From NCBI RefSeq assembly GCF_023701945.1, contig NZ_JABAEF010000009.1:62001-126000 (forward strand): a stretch of 64,000 bases of DNA, in the 5' to 3' direction. The notes beneath the pieces are model-generated. The model searched no databases, was not told the DNA's origin, and saw only the letters and a list, made by a program, of their open reading frames with translations. A program made the position numbers and the translations under genes. The stretch is from Rhizobium sp. CG5. Its GTDB lineage: Bacteria > Pseudomonadota > Alphaproteobacteria > Rhizobiales > Rhizobiaceae. Positions 51,508-60,046 of this stretch are shown one piece after another (the stretch's first letter is position 1; every line of letters starts with the position of its first letter).

Positions 51508-53328
51508 TCAGCCGATCAGCCCCTCGCTCGTGATGCCCTTCGTCAGTTCCAGCGCTTGGCGCTCGAACAGTCCGCGGTAGATCCCGCTTTTGCGCCGGAT
51601 AAGGCTGGCATGGGTGCCTTCCTCGGCGATCTGTCCGTGTTCAAAGACCAGCAGCCGATCGAGCGCGCGCACCGTCGACAGTCTGTGCGCGACGACGAGC
51701 GTCGTGCGTCCCTCCATCAGCCTCTCCATTGCCTGCTGGATGAGCATCTCCGATTCCGAATCGAGACTTGAGGTCGCCTCGTCGAGGATCAGGATCGGCG
51801 CATCGGCCAGGAATGCGCGGGCGATGGCGATGCGTTGCCGTTCGCCGCCGGACAGCTTGATGCCGCGTTCGCCGACAAGCGTTGCATAGCCCTTTGGCAG
51901 CGCCTCGATGAAATCATGGGCGCTGGCAAGCCGCGCCGCCGTCTTGATCTCCGATAGCGTGGCCGTCGGCCTGGCATAGGCGATGTTTTCCGCCAGTGAG
52001 CGGTGAAACAGGATGGGTTCCTGCTGCACAATGGCGATCTGGCGGCGAAGAGAGGTCTGCGCCACCTGGGAAATATCCTGCCCGTCGATCGAGACCGTGC
52101 CGTGGTTGACGTCATGCAGGCGCTGGATCAGCTTGATGAAGGTCGTCTTTCCAGAGCCGGAATGGCCGACGAGGCCAACCCGCTCGCCCGGCTTGATGGT
52201 GACCGAGAAATCCTTGTAGAGCGGCGCACGGTGATTGCCGTAGTGAAAGGTGACATGATCGAAGGTGATCAGGCCGGCCTTCACATGGAGAGCCGGCGCG
52301 CCGGGAATGTCCTCCACGCCCAAAGGCTGCGCATGGATGGTGACGAGTTCCTCCATGTCGTTGACCGAGCGCTGCAGGTTGCGGATATGCATGCCGATTT
52401 CACGCAGATAGCCCTGGAGGATGAAAAAGGCGGTCAGGACGAAGGTGATGTCGCCCGCATTGGCCTTGCCGTTGGCCCAGAGCCAAAGGGCAAGGCCCAG
52501 GACGCAGCCGCGCAACAGGCTGAGCAGCGCATTCTGCGAGGTGCCGTTCAGGGTGCTCCGCATCCAGGTCCGCCCTGTGCGATCCCGCCACTTGCGGGTG
52601 ACCGATGACAGACGATCGTCCTCCCGGTCTTCAGCGCCAAAGGCCTTAACGACGGCATTGCAGGTCACCGCATCGGCGAGCGCGCCGCCAAGGCGTGTAT
52701 CCCAGCTATTGGCCATGCTGGCCATGGGCGCCACATAGCGCAAGGCCATGGTGGCGGTGAAGGCGATGAAGAATACGGACCCGGCACCGACCAGCAATCC
52801 CATCATCGGCCAATACCATGTCATCAGGATGGTCGAGCCGATGAGCATCACCAGCGATGGGAAAAGTGCGACGAAGACGGTGTCGTTGAGCAGGTCGAGT
52901 GCCCACATGCCGCGCGTCACCTTGCGAACGGTGGAGCCGGCAAAGCTGTTGGCGTGCCAATCGCTCGAAAAGCGCTGGATATGGAAGAAGGAGTTCGCCG
53001 CGATCTCCGCCATCGACTTCAGCGTGAAGCCGATGATGACGGTGAAGGTGGCATGCCGCAGGATGACGGCGCCGACCGACAGTGCCATCAGCCAACAAAA
53101 GGCGTTGAAGGCATTGTTCCAGTTTGCCGCGTCGCTGGCGGGGCCGGATACCACGGCATCGACAAGCCGGCCGGAGAACAGGGGCGTGAGCACATCCGCA
53201 AGGGTGGACAGCATTGCTGTGAACAACATGAAGGAGGCGCGGCCCGGCTGATGCTTCCAATGAGCCCAGCAATAGAGGAAAACGCTGCGAAAAGCACCGC
53301 CGCGGCGGGATTTGAAACCAAGAGCCAT
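51508..53328 (-). CDS. ABC exporter, fused membrane and ATPase domains
   Basis: A 606-residue half-transporter of the MsbA/lipid-multidrug type. About six transmembrane helices in the first 320 residues are followed by an ATPase domain with Walker A GHSGSGKTT, Q-loop VQQEP, signature LSGGERQRIAIARAF, Walker B ILILDEATSSLDSES and switch histidine VAHRLSTVR. It functions as a homodimer or heterodimer exporting lipids, drugs or peptides; the substrate is unknown. No second half-transporter lies nearby. A CCGGC/GCCGG hairpin (53337-53350) lies 10 bases before the ATG. Confidence 0.93.
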   Translation of the reverse strand: MALGFKSRRGGAFRSVFLYCWAHWKHQPGRASFMLFTAMLSTLADVLTPLFSGRLVDAVVSGPASDAANWNNAFNAFCWLMALSVGAVILRHATFTVIIGFTLKSMAEIAANSFFHIQRFSSDWHANSFAGSTVRKVTRGMWALDLLNDTVFVALFPSLVMLIGSTILMTWYWPMMGLLVGAGSVFFIAFTATMALRYVAPMASMANSWDTRLGGALADAVTCNAVVKAFGAEDREDDRLSSVTRKWRDRTGRTWMRSTLNGTSQNALLSLLRGCVLGLALWLWANGKANAGDITFVLTAFFILQGYLREIGMHIRNLQRSVNDMEELVTIHAQPLGVEDIPGAPALHVKAGLITFDHVTFHYGNHRAPLYKDFSVTIKPGERVGLVGHSGSGKTTFIKLIQRLHDVNHGTVSIDGQDISQVAQTSLRRQIAIVQQEPILFHRSLAENIAYARPTATLSEIKTAARLASAHDFIEALPKGYATLVGERGIKLSGGERQRIAIARAFLADAPILILDEATSSLDSESEMLIQQAMERLMEGRTTLVVAHRLSTVRALDRLLVFEHGQIAEEGTHASLIRRKSGIYRGLFERQALELTKGITSEGLIG

Positions 53329-53892
53329 TGATGTATCCGGCTTTCGCCGGCTCCGTCATAAGGAAAAAAATGTCCGCGCAAAACCGCGCGAAATGGTTTG
53401 GTGAGGAACGATCGACGGAAAGGTTGGCGCGAGCCGATCAGGTTCTGTCGCGTTGGGAAACGCTGCCGGCTTTAGGCAATCTGTGCGCAAGCCACTGGGG
53501 AGTTTGAAAAAACAGCCATCGAAAACTCCCTAGAACCGTGTTGATGATGATCAATCCTAGATCGGTTCGGCGCGCAGGCCAAGTCACGCCCGGAGCAATT
53601 TTCGGCTAAGCCTTGAGATGCGGCATATCTGCAACATCACCAGGTTGGCCGTTCGTATCGTCTCAAGGCGATGGCGACTGACGTCCAATCCGATGCGGCG
53701 TTTGTTTCCGCACCGGCTTGGACGATGTGGACGGGCTCCTGCCCCGGCGCGTGAAGTGTGCTATGAAGCGGTTGTTAGGCGCCGTAAGGAGAGCCTGCCA
53801 CCTCATCGGGCCCATGTAATTCCCGCTAAGCGCCTTCACCATTACGACCATCTACCGCCGTTCATCGTTCATCTAATAGCAGGCGCCACCCC
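53329..53892. other. Intergenic region between two leftward genes
   Basis: About 564 bases. Near the left edge is the CCGGC-TTTC-GCCGG hairpin in the leader of the exporter gene. The rest shows no supported gene, repeat or operator; the open frames here are short shadow frames. Confidence 0.5.
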
Positions 53893-55353
53893 TCACTCCG
53901 ATGGGCTGATGACGATGGTCCTCGTCTCGCGTGCGCAACAGCGGATGATCCTGTCCACCATATTCGCAGCCTGGGTCGCAATCTCGGGCACGCCGGTGAG
54001 TTCGCCCAGCGCGGCGCGGGCGGGTGGACCTGCGACGAAGAGGGTGGCTTGCGGGGTTCCTGCGACGGTGAGTGATCGGCCTGCCGTGTCGCAGGCCAGG
54101 CCCAGACCGAGCGGGTCCGACTGGATCAAGCCTTCTCTTTGCATTGCCAGCAAAAACCTCTGGTGCGCTGCATAGTCCCGGTATTCCGGCCCTGTGGCCA
54201 GAAGGATGTGGCGACAGCGAACCGAAGCCTCTCCGGTGCAGGTTTCGATTGCCGCCAGCAGGTCGTCACCATCTCGAATGATGGATGCAAGATCGCCCTG
54301 CTCCACCATGACGCGGCCTGTGTCGAGTCCCATTGCCAGAATCGCGGCGGCCTGCGGCGGCATGCGGTAGCGGTGGACGTCGTACCAGCGGCGAAGGCGT
54401 CGCAGAAATTTCTGCCGCTCGCGCATGGGCAGACCCTGCCATAGCTCCTGCGCATGCTGACGCACGGCATCGAAAACGGATTGCCAGGGAATGCCCTGCG
54501 CTTCCGCATCTGCGATTGTTGCTCGCACCTCCGCCAGAAGCTTTCTGGCGGAGGTGAGGTCGGCGCCGCGAAAGTCACCGAACGGGGAAAAGCCTCCGCC
54601 GGCATGGGGTCTCGGCATCAGGCCGGAACGAGAAAGAAGCGTGATCTCCCCATCGTGGCCCAGCGCGTCCAGACGGGTGAGTGCATCGAGAGCGGTAAGG
54701 CCTGAACCGACGATCAGGATCGCATCGGATTTGCCGATGCCATGGAACGCTTTCGGGGCAAAGACATCGCTCACCCGGACGGCCGTAAGAGGATCGAGCC
54801 GGTCGATCACGTTTGGCCGCGAAGCGGGAGGATGCCCTGTGGCGAGAATCAGGATGTCGGCGAGGATCACAGCGCCGCTGGAGCCAGTGATTTGCCACTG
54901 CTCGTTCTGGCGATCGACGGCCCGAACGGTCTGCTGAACGTGGTGGATCGCGCCATTGTCTAGGTGAGGCACAAGTTGTGCCTGCATGAAGCGCCCAAAG
55001 TCCCTGCGGCGGGCGAAGATGCCTTCCGGTGTCAGCGCCTGCGGATCGACGGTGAGTGTTCCGCTGGTCTGCAACCAGTCGAGAAAGGCTGTCGGGGCGC
55101 CTGGAATCGCGCGCATTCTATGGGCTGCGACGTTAAGGCGGACATCGGCGTCCTCGACATCATAGGCAAGGCCACCCCCCAGATGCTCCCGAGGTTCGAA
55201 GACGGTGACCTCTTCGATGTGGCGCGGCCCGCGCTCGACCAGAAGCTTGGCAATGATGGCACCCGTATATCCGCCGCCGATGATCGCGACGCTGGAGGCG
55301 GGGCGTTTCGTTTGCGCCTGCTGTCTCGGCGAGGACATCCTGATCTTCAACAT
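53893..55353 (-). CDS. FAD/NAD(P)-binding oxidoreductase-like protein
   Basis: A 486-residue flavoprotein with two Rossmann nucleotide loops: VAIIGGGYTGAIIAKLL near residue 22 (FAD) and ILIVGSGLTALDAL near residue 213, plus ILATGHPPASRP and LLATGPEYRDYA. It resembles the NAD_binding_9/COG4529 family of FAD/NAD(P)-binding proteins, whose reactions are largely unknown. It is divergent from a flavin reductase with operator site F in the 137-base gap, so a role in supplying or using reduced flavin in organosulfur oxidation is plausible but inferred. The start at 55353 follows AAGGAAG. Confidence 0.87.
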   Translation of the reverse strand: MLKIRMSSPRQQAQTKRPASSVAIIGGGYTGAIIAKLLVERGPRHIEEVTVFEPREHLGGGLAYDVEDADVRLNVAAHRMRAIPGAPTAFLDWLQTSGTLTVDPQALTPEGIFARRRDFGRFMQAQLVPHLDNGAIHHVQQTVRAVDRQNEQWQITGSSGAVILADILILATGHPPASRPNVIDRLDPLTAVRVSDVFAPKAFHGIGKSDAILIVGSGLTALDALTRLDALGHDGEITLLSRSGLMPRPHAGGGFSPFGDFRGADLTSARKLLAEVRATIADAEAQGIPWQSVFDAVRQHAQELWQGLPMRERQKFLRRLRRWYDVHRYRMPPQAAAILAMGLDTGRVMVEQGDLASIIRDGDDLLAAIETCTGEASVRCRHILLATGPEYRDYAAHQRFLLAMQREGLIQSDPLGLGLACDTAGRSLTVAGTPQATLFVAGPPARAALGELTGVPEIATQAANMVDRIIRCCARETRTIVISPSE

Positions 55354-55395
55354 CGCAGTCTTCCTTCCGGTTCCGGGACAGAGTCGAACATATTT

Positions 55396-55412
55396 TCTAT
55401 AAAATATATTGA
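55396..55412. promoter_or_regulatory. Putative sulfur-regulon operator site F
   Basis: TCTATAAAATATATTGA matches TCTAT-N7-ATAGA with one mismatch (ATTGA). It lies 43 bases upstream of the leftward flavoprotein start and 79 bases upstream of the rightward flavin reductase start. Confidence 0.5.
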
Positions 55413-55490
55413 TATTAAAAACCCTTGTCTACTGCGTGAGTTCTCCGGCTGTTATCCATTCCTTAGATGCAGTCTGTACGGAGAGGTAAG

Positions 55491-56030
55491 ATGAACGTTT
55501 TTATCGCGAGCGAGTTCAGTGAGAGCCGCAATCGCCCTGTGTCAGATCGTCCTGCCGACGCGGCTAGTTTGAAGGAAGCGTTGAGAACGCTGGGCGGCGG
55601 TGTCAGTGTGATCACGGCAGGTGAGGGCGCAGAACGCTCTGGAGCAACGGTCACGTCCGCCACCGCATTGTCTGTCGATCCTCCGCGCATGCTGGTGTCG
55701 CTCAACAGATCCTCCTCCACCTGGCCTGTTGTCGAGCGCTTTCGCCATTTCGCGGTCAATGTGATTGGTGCCGACCATCAGGAGGTCGCAAACCGGTTTG
55801 CGGGCGTCGGGGGATTGAAAGGGCCGGAGCGCTATGTCGGGGCCGAATGGACGAGGCTTGCCAGCGGAGCGCCAGTCCTGGAAGATGCGGTTGCAGCACT
55901 CGACTGCGAGGTCGAAGAGGCAATCGAGCGACATAGCCATATCATCTTGATTGGCCGAGTGCTTTCGATACGCCTCGGCGGTGGCAGTTCACTGCTGTAT
56001 CAGAATGGCAAATACCACGCGGTGACGTGA
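55491..56030 (+). CDS. NAD(P)H:flavin reductase (flavin reductase-like domain)
   Basis: A 179-residue protein of the flavin reductase-like (HpaC-type) family. Motifs are FKEALRTLGGGVSVITAGEGAERSGATVTSATALSVDPPRMLVSLNRSSSTWP and FAVNVIGADHQEVANRFAG. It should supply FMNH2 to the monooxygenases of the window, which have no other dedicated reductase here. The sequence family differs from E. coli SsuE. ATG 55491 follows GGAGAGG. It is divergent from the flavoprotein gene, with operator site F between them, and is followed by a truncated SfnB-like fragment 27 bases after its stop. Confidence 0.91.
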   Translation: MNVFIASEFSESRNRPVSDRPADAASLKEALRTLGGGVSVITAGEGAERSGATVTSATALSVDPPRMLVSLNRSSSTWPVVERFRHFAVNVIGADHQEVANRFAGVGGLKGPERYVGAEWTRLASGAPVLEDAVAALDCEVEEAIERHSHIILIGRVLSIRLGGGSSLLYQNGKYHAVT

Positions 56031-56057
56031 CATCTGTCCTTGTGGAGGAGAGCCTGC

Positions 56058-56456
56058 TTGAGGGTCTCGACAGCTGATCGATTGCGACCCGTGCCGCCTG
56101 TTCTGACAAGGGAGGGCAATATCTTGGCCGCATTCGATCGCTTGGGAACGTTGGCGACCCGTCGCAATCCAGGCCAGGCATCCATTCTGCCCGCAAGCGG
56201 GCTCCTCGCCATGTCTATTCCCGCGAGCTTCGGTGGAGCGGATATATCGAACCTGATCGTTGCAGAGACCGTCAGCCGGCTCGTGACGTGGAACACCGCA
56301 GCGGCCGAGCGACTGCTCCGGTATCTTGTCGCCTTGGACCTCGCCATCCAACGCGGAGGCTCTGCACCGCCGGGGCTGCTTCGGTCGGGTCTGGCCGTCG
56401 CTCTGGAGCATGTGGACCGGATCTCGCGATCACTTCGGCTGACTGGAAAGTCGTAA
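56058..56456 (+). pseudogene. Truncated SfnB-like acyl-CoA dehydrogenase-fold fragment
   Basis: From a TTG at 56058, behind a perfect GGAGGAG site, the frame encodes 132 residues. Residues about 45-80 (ASGLLAMSIPASFGGADISNLIVAETVSRL) match the N-terminal helical domain of SfnB/DszC proteins, but what follows does not resemble the rest of that family and stops at 56456. The intact ribosome site and position after the flavin reductase suggest a former full-length operon member that lost its body. A short functional protein cannot be excluded. Confidence 0.55.
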
Positions 56457-56815
56457 GAGCATCTCGCACCGGTTCTGAACCGGTCGCCGCCATCCTGGGC
56501 CACGCGCGGCTGTCATTGCGCGACGAACACGCCACGTCGGATCTGACGGTCCACCCTGACTTTAGTCTGTCCGCGGAGAAATGCAGAAAGTCTCGCGCGT
56601 CTCATTTTCATGAACGAAGCGTTCAAGCCATTTCCGGGTCAGAGACAGCCAACGCCCTCAGCCGTGTCCCGTCGTCGTCGGAGATGCCTCACACAGGCCC
56701 GAGATTCGCAAATTCATTTGCCGTCCTGCTGAATCTTCGCAATTCTATTTCTATATATAAATTATAGACAATATAGACTTAACTCATTCAATCATCGACT
56801 GTGAGAGGACCAGCC
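56457..56815. other. Intergenic region upstream of the monooxygenase/ABC operon
   Basis: About 359 bases. The first part is probably decayed sequence of the preceding SfnB-like fragment; the last 80 bases are AT-rich and carry operator site G. No intact gene is seen. Confidence 0.5.
56750..56768. promoter_or_regulatory. Putative sulfur-regulon operator site G
   Basis: The 19-base repeat TCTATATATAAATTATAGA contains the 17-base version TATAT-N7-ATAGA (56752-56768), which differs from TCTAT-N7-ATAGA at one position, the same change as site A. It lies 47 bases upstream of the monooxygenase ATG (56816). Overlapping TCTAT and ATAGA half-sites on both sides may indicate a double site. Confidence 0.5.
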
Positions 56816-58168
56816 ATGACACGCAAGATCAGACTAGGAGCATTCCTTCCCGGTGGCGGACAGCACATCGCCTCCTGGCGGCATCCGGATCAGCCGGTCG
56901 ACGGTGCTGTCAGCCTCGAGTTTCACAAGCAACTGGCGCAAACGGCGGAGCGCGGCCTATTCGACGCCTACTTCCTGGCTGACAATCTTGCCATCGGTTA
57001 CGGCAGCGCGCGAGAAGGTGGCAATGCGCGCGTGGCAGGCTTCGAGCCGGTGACGCTCTTTTCGGCGCTCGCACCCTTCACCACTCATCTCGGCTTCATT
57101 GCGACAGCATCGACGACCTACGAAGAACCTTACACCACCGCCCGCAAATTCGCGTCGCTCGATCTGATCTCCGATGGTCGCGCCGGCTGGAATGTCGTCA
57201 CCACGACGGGCGATGCCACCGCCCAGAACTTCAACCGCGACACGCAACTGCCTCATGCCGATCGCTACAAGCGCGCCGCCGAATATGTCGAGGTGGTGAA
57301 AAAGCTGTGGGACAGTTTCGAGGACGATGCCTTTATCCGCGACAAGCAGACCGGCGTCTTCTTCGATCAGACCAAGCTGCACGATACCAACCACAAGGGC
57401 GAGCACTTCAAGGTCAAGGGACCTCTGAACGTCTCTCGCTCGCGCCAGGGGCATCCGGTGATCGTCCAGGCGGGCCAGTCCGACGACGGGCGCGGTCTTG
57501 CAGCAGCAACGGCAGAAGTGATCTTCACCGCGCACCAGCACATCGAGACAGCCCAAGAATTCTACCGCGACATCAAGAACCGTGCCCGTGGCCTTGGGCG
57601 TAATCCCGATCACATCCTGATCATGCCCGGCGTCTCGCCCTTTGTCGGTCGCACCGAAGAGGAAGCGCGCGAGAAATACGATCGCCTGACCTCGCTCATC
57701 CTGGAAGAAGACGGCATCGGTCTGCTGAACGGCCTGACAGGTGGCACGCTCGATCTCAGGGGTTACGATCTTGATGGTCCGCTTCCGCCTGCTCCGCCAA
57801 CGGAAGGCATGAAGAGCCGCCAGGCGCTGATCCGCCAGATTGCCGACGAGAACAATTTCTCGATCCGTCAGCTCTACGAATGGGTCGCTTCGGCCCGCGG
57901 GCACTTCACCATCGTTGGAACGGCCGGGCAGATCGCCGACACCCTGCAGCAATGGTTCGAGAGCGAAGCGGCGGACGGCTTCAACATTCTGCCGCCATGG
58001 TTGCCGACAGGACTCGACGACTTTGTCGACCTGGTCATTCCCGAACTGCAGCGCCGCGGCCTGTTCCGCACTGATTATGAGGGCCGGACGCTCCGCGAAA
58101 ACCTCGGCTTGCCGTTCCCCATTAACCGCTACGCCGCCGACCGCTCGGTCGTGCAGGCTGCCGAGTGA
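56816..58168 (+). CDS. NtaA/DszA-family FMNH2-dependent monooxygenase with linked transporter
   Basis: A 450-residue LLM-class enzyme with GLFDAYFLADNLAI, FEPVTLFSALAPFTTHLGFIATASTTYEEPYTTARKFASLDLISDGRAGWNVVTT, PVIVQAGQSDDGRGLAAATAEVIF, IVGTAGQIADTLQQWFESEAADGFNILPP and LQRRGLFRTDYEGRTLRENLGLP. It should oxygenate a transported compound with FMNH2 and O2. ATG 56816 follows GAGAGGA. It is the first gene of an operon with a dedicated importer (58177-60820); together they look like a complete uptake-plus-cleavage module. It resembles the enzyme at 27808-29151. Confidence 0.93.
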   Translation: MTRKIRLGAFLPGGGQHIASWRHPDQPVDGAVSLEFHKQLAQTAERGLFDAYFLADNLAIGYGSAREGGNARVAGFEPVTLFSALAPFTTHLGFIATASTTYEEPYTTARKFASLDLISDGRAGWNVVTTTGDATAQNFNRDTQLPHADRYKRAAEYVEVVKKLWDSFEDDAFIRDKQTGVFFDQTKLHDTNHKGEHFKVKGPLNVSRSRQGHPVIVQAGQSDDGRGLAAATAEVIFTAHQHIETAQEFYRDIKNRARGLGRNPDHILIMPGVSPFVGRTEEEAREKYDRLTSLILEEDGIGLLNGLTGGTLDLRGYDLDGPLPPAPPTEGMKSRQALIRQIADENNFSIRQLYEWVASARGHFTIVGTAGQIADTLQQWFESEAADGFNILPPWLPTGLDDFVDLVIPELQRRGLFRTDYEGRTLRENLGLPFPINRYAADRSVVQAAE

Positions 58169-58176
58169 GGTCCGCC

Positions 58177-59016
58177 ATGTCCTATGAAGATATCCATCAC
58201 GGAAAGGCCTATGGCCTCGACCTCTCGCCTGATGCGGTTCATGAGCCGCGTTGGCTCAACCAGGCGACAGCGGCAATCACGCCGTTTCTGTCGCGCTACG
58301 GTCTCGTCATCGCCTTCCTGGCTCTCTGGCAGGCGTCATCCACCTTCGGATGGGTGAACGCATCCATCTTTCCGCCGCTCGACCAGATCCTTAGCGCCCT
58401 GTGGACCGCGATCGCCTCGGGTGCTTTCGTCGACGACATCGCCATTAGCCTGCAGCGATCGGGCATAGCCTTCGTCGCTGCCGTCGGGCTCGGCGTTCCG
58501 CTTGGTCTCTTCATGGGGCAGGTCAGGGCGGTCGAGCGGGCGCTCGATCCTCTCCTGCAGTTTTTTCGCCAGACCTCGGCGCTGGCCCTCTATCCCGTTT
58601 TCATCCTTCTGCTCGGTCTGGGCGAGACATCCAAGGTCTTCGTCATCTTCTGGGCGACGCTCTTCCCGATCCTGTTGTCGACCATTGGTGGCGTCAAAGA
58701 GGTGGATCGCAAACTGATCGAGATGGCCCGCACCTATGGTGCCGGGTCGCTGCAGATCTTCCGCCGGGTGGTTCTGCCGGCCTCCGTTCCCGCCATTTTC
58801 GTCGGCTTGCGCCTCTCTGCGACGACGGCGCTGCTGCTGCTGATCGCGGCCGAGATGATCGGCGCCAACAAGGGCATCGGCTTCCAGGTGATGAATGCCC
58901 AGTACAACTTCCAGATCCCGCTGATGTTCGCAGCCATTCTGCTTCTGGCGCTGCTCGGTCTCGCCGCCAATGCCGCCCTCGTCCTGCTGCAGCGACGTCT
59001 CTGCCGCTGGGCCTGA
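58177..59016 (+). CDS. SsuC-type ABC importer permease
   Basis: A 279-residue permease of the sulfonate/taurine/nitrate family. Hydrophobic segments start near LVIAFLALWQASS, and the coupling loop is KLIEMARTYGAGSLQIFRRVVLPASVPAIF, followed by LLLLIAAEMIGANKGIGF. ATG 58177, six bases after the previous stop and behind GAGG, gives the usual length; an in-frame start 12 bases earlier is possible. It is encoded before its binding protein and ATPase. Confidence 0.92.
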   Translation: MSYEDIHHGKAYGLDLSPDAVHEPRWLNQATAAITPFLSRYGLVIAFLALWQASSTFGWVNASIFPPLDQILSALWTAIASGAFVDDIAISLQRSGIAFVAAVGLGVPLGLFMGQVRAVERALDPLLQFFRQTSALALYPVFILLLGLGETSKVFVIFWATLFPILLSTIGGVKEVDRKLIEMARTYGAGSLQIFRRVVLPASVPAIFVGLRLSATTALLLLIAAEMIGANKGIGFQVMNAQYNFQIPLMFAAILLLALLGLAANAALVLLQRRLCRWA

Positions 59017-59065
59017 GCCGACATCTCATTCGTCCCTCATCTCTCGTCATTCAAAGGAAACTCGC

Positions 59066-60043
59066 ATGACATTCCATCCTCGTAAGCTCGCCCTCTCCGC
59101 GGCCCTCGCATTCACCCTGTCGGGCTCGGCCTTTGCCGCCGAGGAGGTCAAGTTCCGGTATCTCGCCAGCCAGGGCGGACTGTCCGCCCATGAACTTGCC
59201 GCCGAGCTCGGATACTTCGATGGCACCGGCATCACCATCGAGAACGTCGGCTACGCCACGGGCGGTCCGGCCTCGCTCATTGCGCTCGCTTCGGGCGATG
59301 TCGAAATCGGCAGTGCCGCCACATCTGCCGTGCTGAATTCGATCATCGGCGGCAACGACTTCGTCGCCGCCTATCCGTCGAACGGCATCAATGACGAGGT
59401 CCAGTCGATCTTCTACGTGCTGGAAGACAGCCCGATCCGCGACATCAAGGACATTGCCGGAAAGAGCATCGCGGTAAACACGCTCGGCGCCCATCTCGAT
59501 TACACGATCCGGGAAGCGCTGCACTCCGTCGGTTTGCCCACGGACGCCGCCAACCAGATCGTCGTGCCGGGCCCGCAGCTCGAACAGGTCCTGCGCTCGG
59601 GCCAGGTGGACGTGTCGGCCTTCGGCTACTGGCAGACGACCTTCGAGGGTGCGGCCAAACAGAAAGGCGGCCTGCGCGCGATCTTCGACGACACCGATGT
59701 TCTCGGCGAAATCGCCGGTGGCTTCATCGTCCTGCGACGCGACTTCATCGAAAAACATCCCGAGGCGGCAAAGACCTTCGTCGAGCAGTCCGAACGAGCC
59801 CTCGACTACGCGCGCGAACATCCAGAGGAAACCAGGGCGATCTTCGCCAAGGCGCTGGCCGAACGCGGCGAGAACGCCGACATCGCCCGGTACTTCCGGG
59901 GGTATGGTGTCCGTCCGGGCGGCAAGGCCGTCGAGCGCGATCTGCAGTTCTGGATCGATGTCCTGGTGCGCGAGGGCAAGCTGAAGGAAGGCCAACTGTC
60001 GACCGACGACATTCTCTATTCCTCCGAGACGGCGAGCAACTGA
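59066..60043 (+). CDS. SsuA-type ABC substrate-binding protein
   Basis: The 325-residue periplasmic binding protein starts with a signal peptide (KLALSAALAFTLSGSAFA, cleavage near AFAAEEV). The NMT1/SsuA pattern follows: RYLASQGGLSAHELAAELGYFDGTGITIENVGYATGGPASLIALASGDVEIGSAATSAVL, IKDIAGKSIAVNTLGAHLDYTIREAL and VLRSGQVDVSAFGYWQTTFEGA. Unlike the binding protein at 3415-4464 it has a Sec rather than a Tat-type signal. ATG 59066 follows AAAGGAAA. The ligand is presumably an organosulfur compound (inference). Confidence 0.92.
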   Translation: MTFHPRKLALSAALAFTLSGSAFAAEEVKFRYLASQGGLSAHELAAELGYFDGTGITIENVGYATGGPASLIALASGDVEIGSAATSAVLNSIIGGNDFVAAYPSNGINDEVQSIFYVLEDSPIRDIKDIAGKSIAVNTLGAHLDYTIREALHSVGLPTDAANQIVVPGPQLEQVLRSGQVDVSAFGYWQTTFEGAAKQKGGLRAIFDDTDVLGEIAGGFIVLRRDFIEKHPEAAKTFVEQSERALDYAREHPEETRAIFAKALAERGENADIARYFRGYGVRPGGKAVERDLQFWIDVLVREGKLKEGQLSTDDILYSSETASN

Positions 60044-60046
60044 TCC

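Noticed and set aside
53618..54175. A plus-strand open frame of 185 codons
   Set aside because: Most of it is opposite the FAD/NAD(P)-binding gene, and the rest is without a ribosome site or motif.
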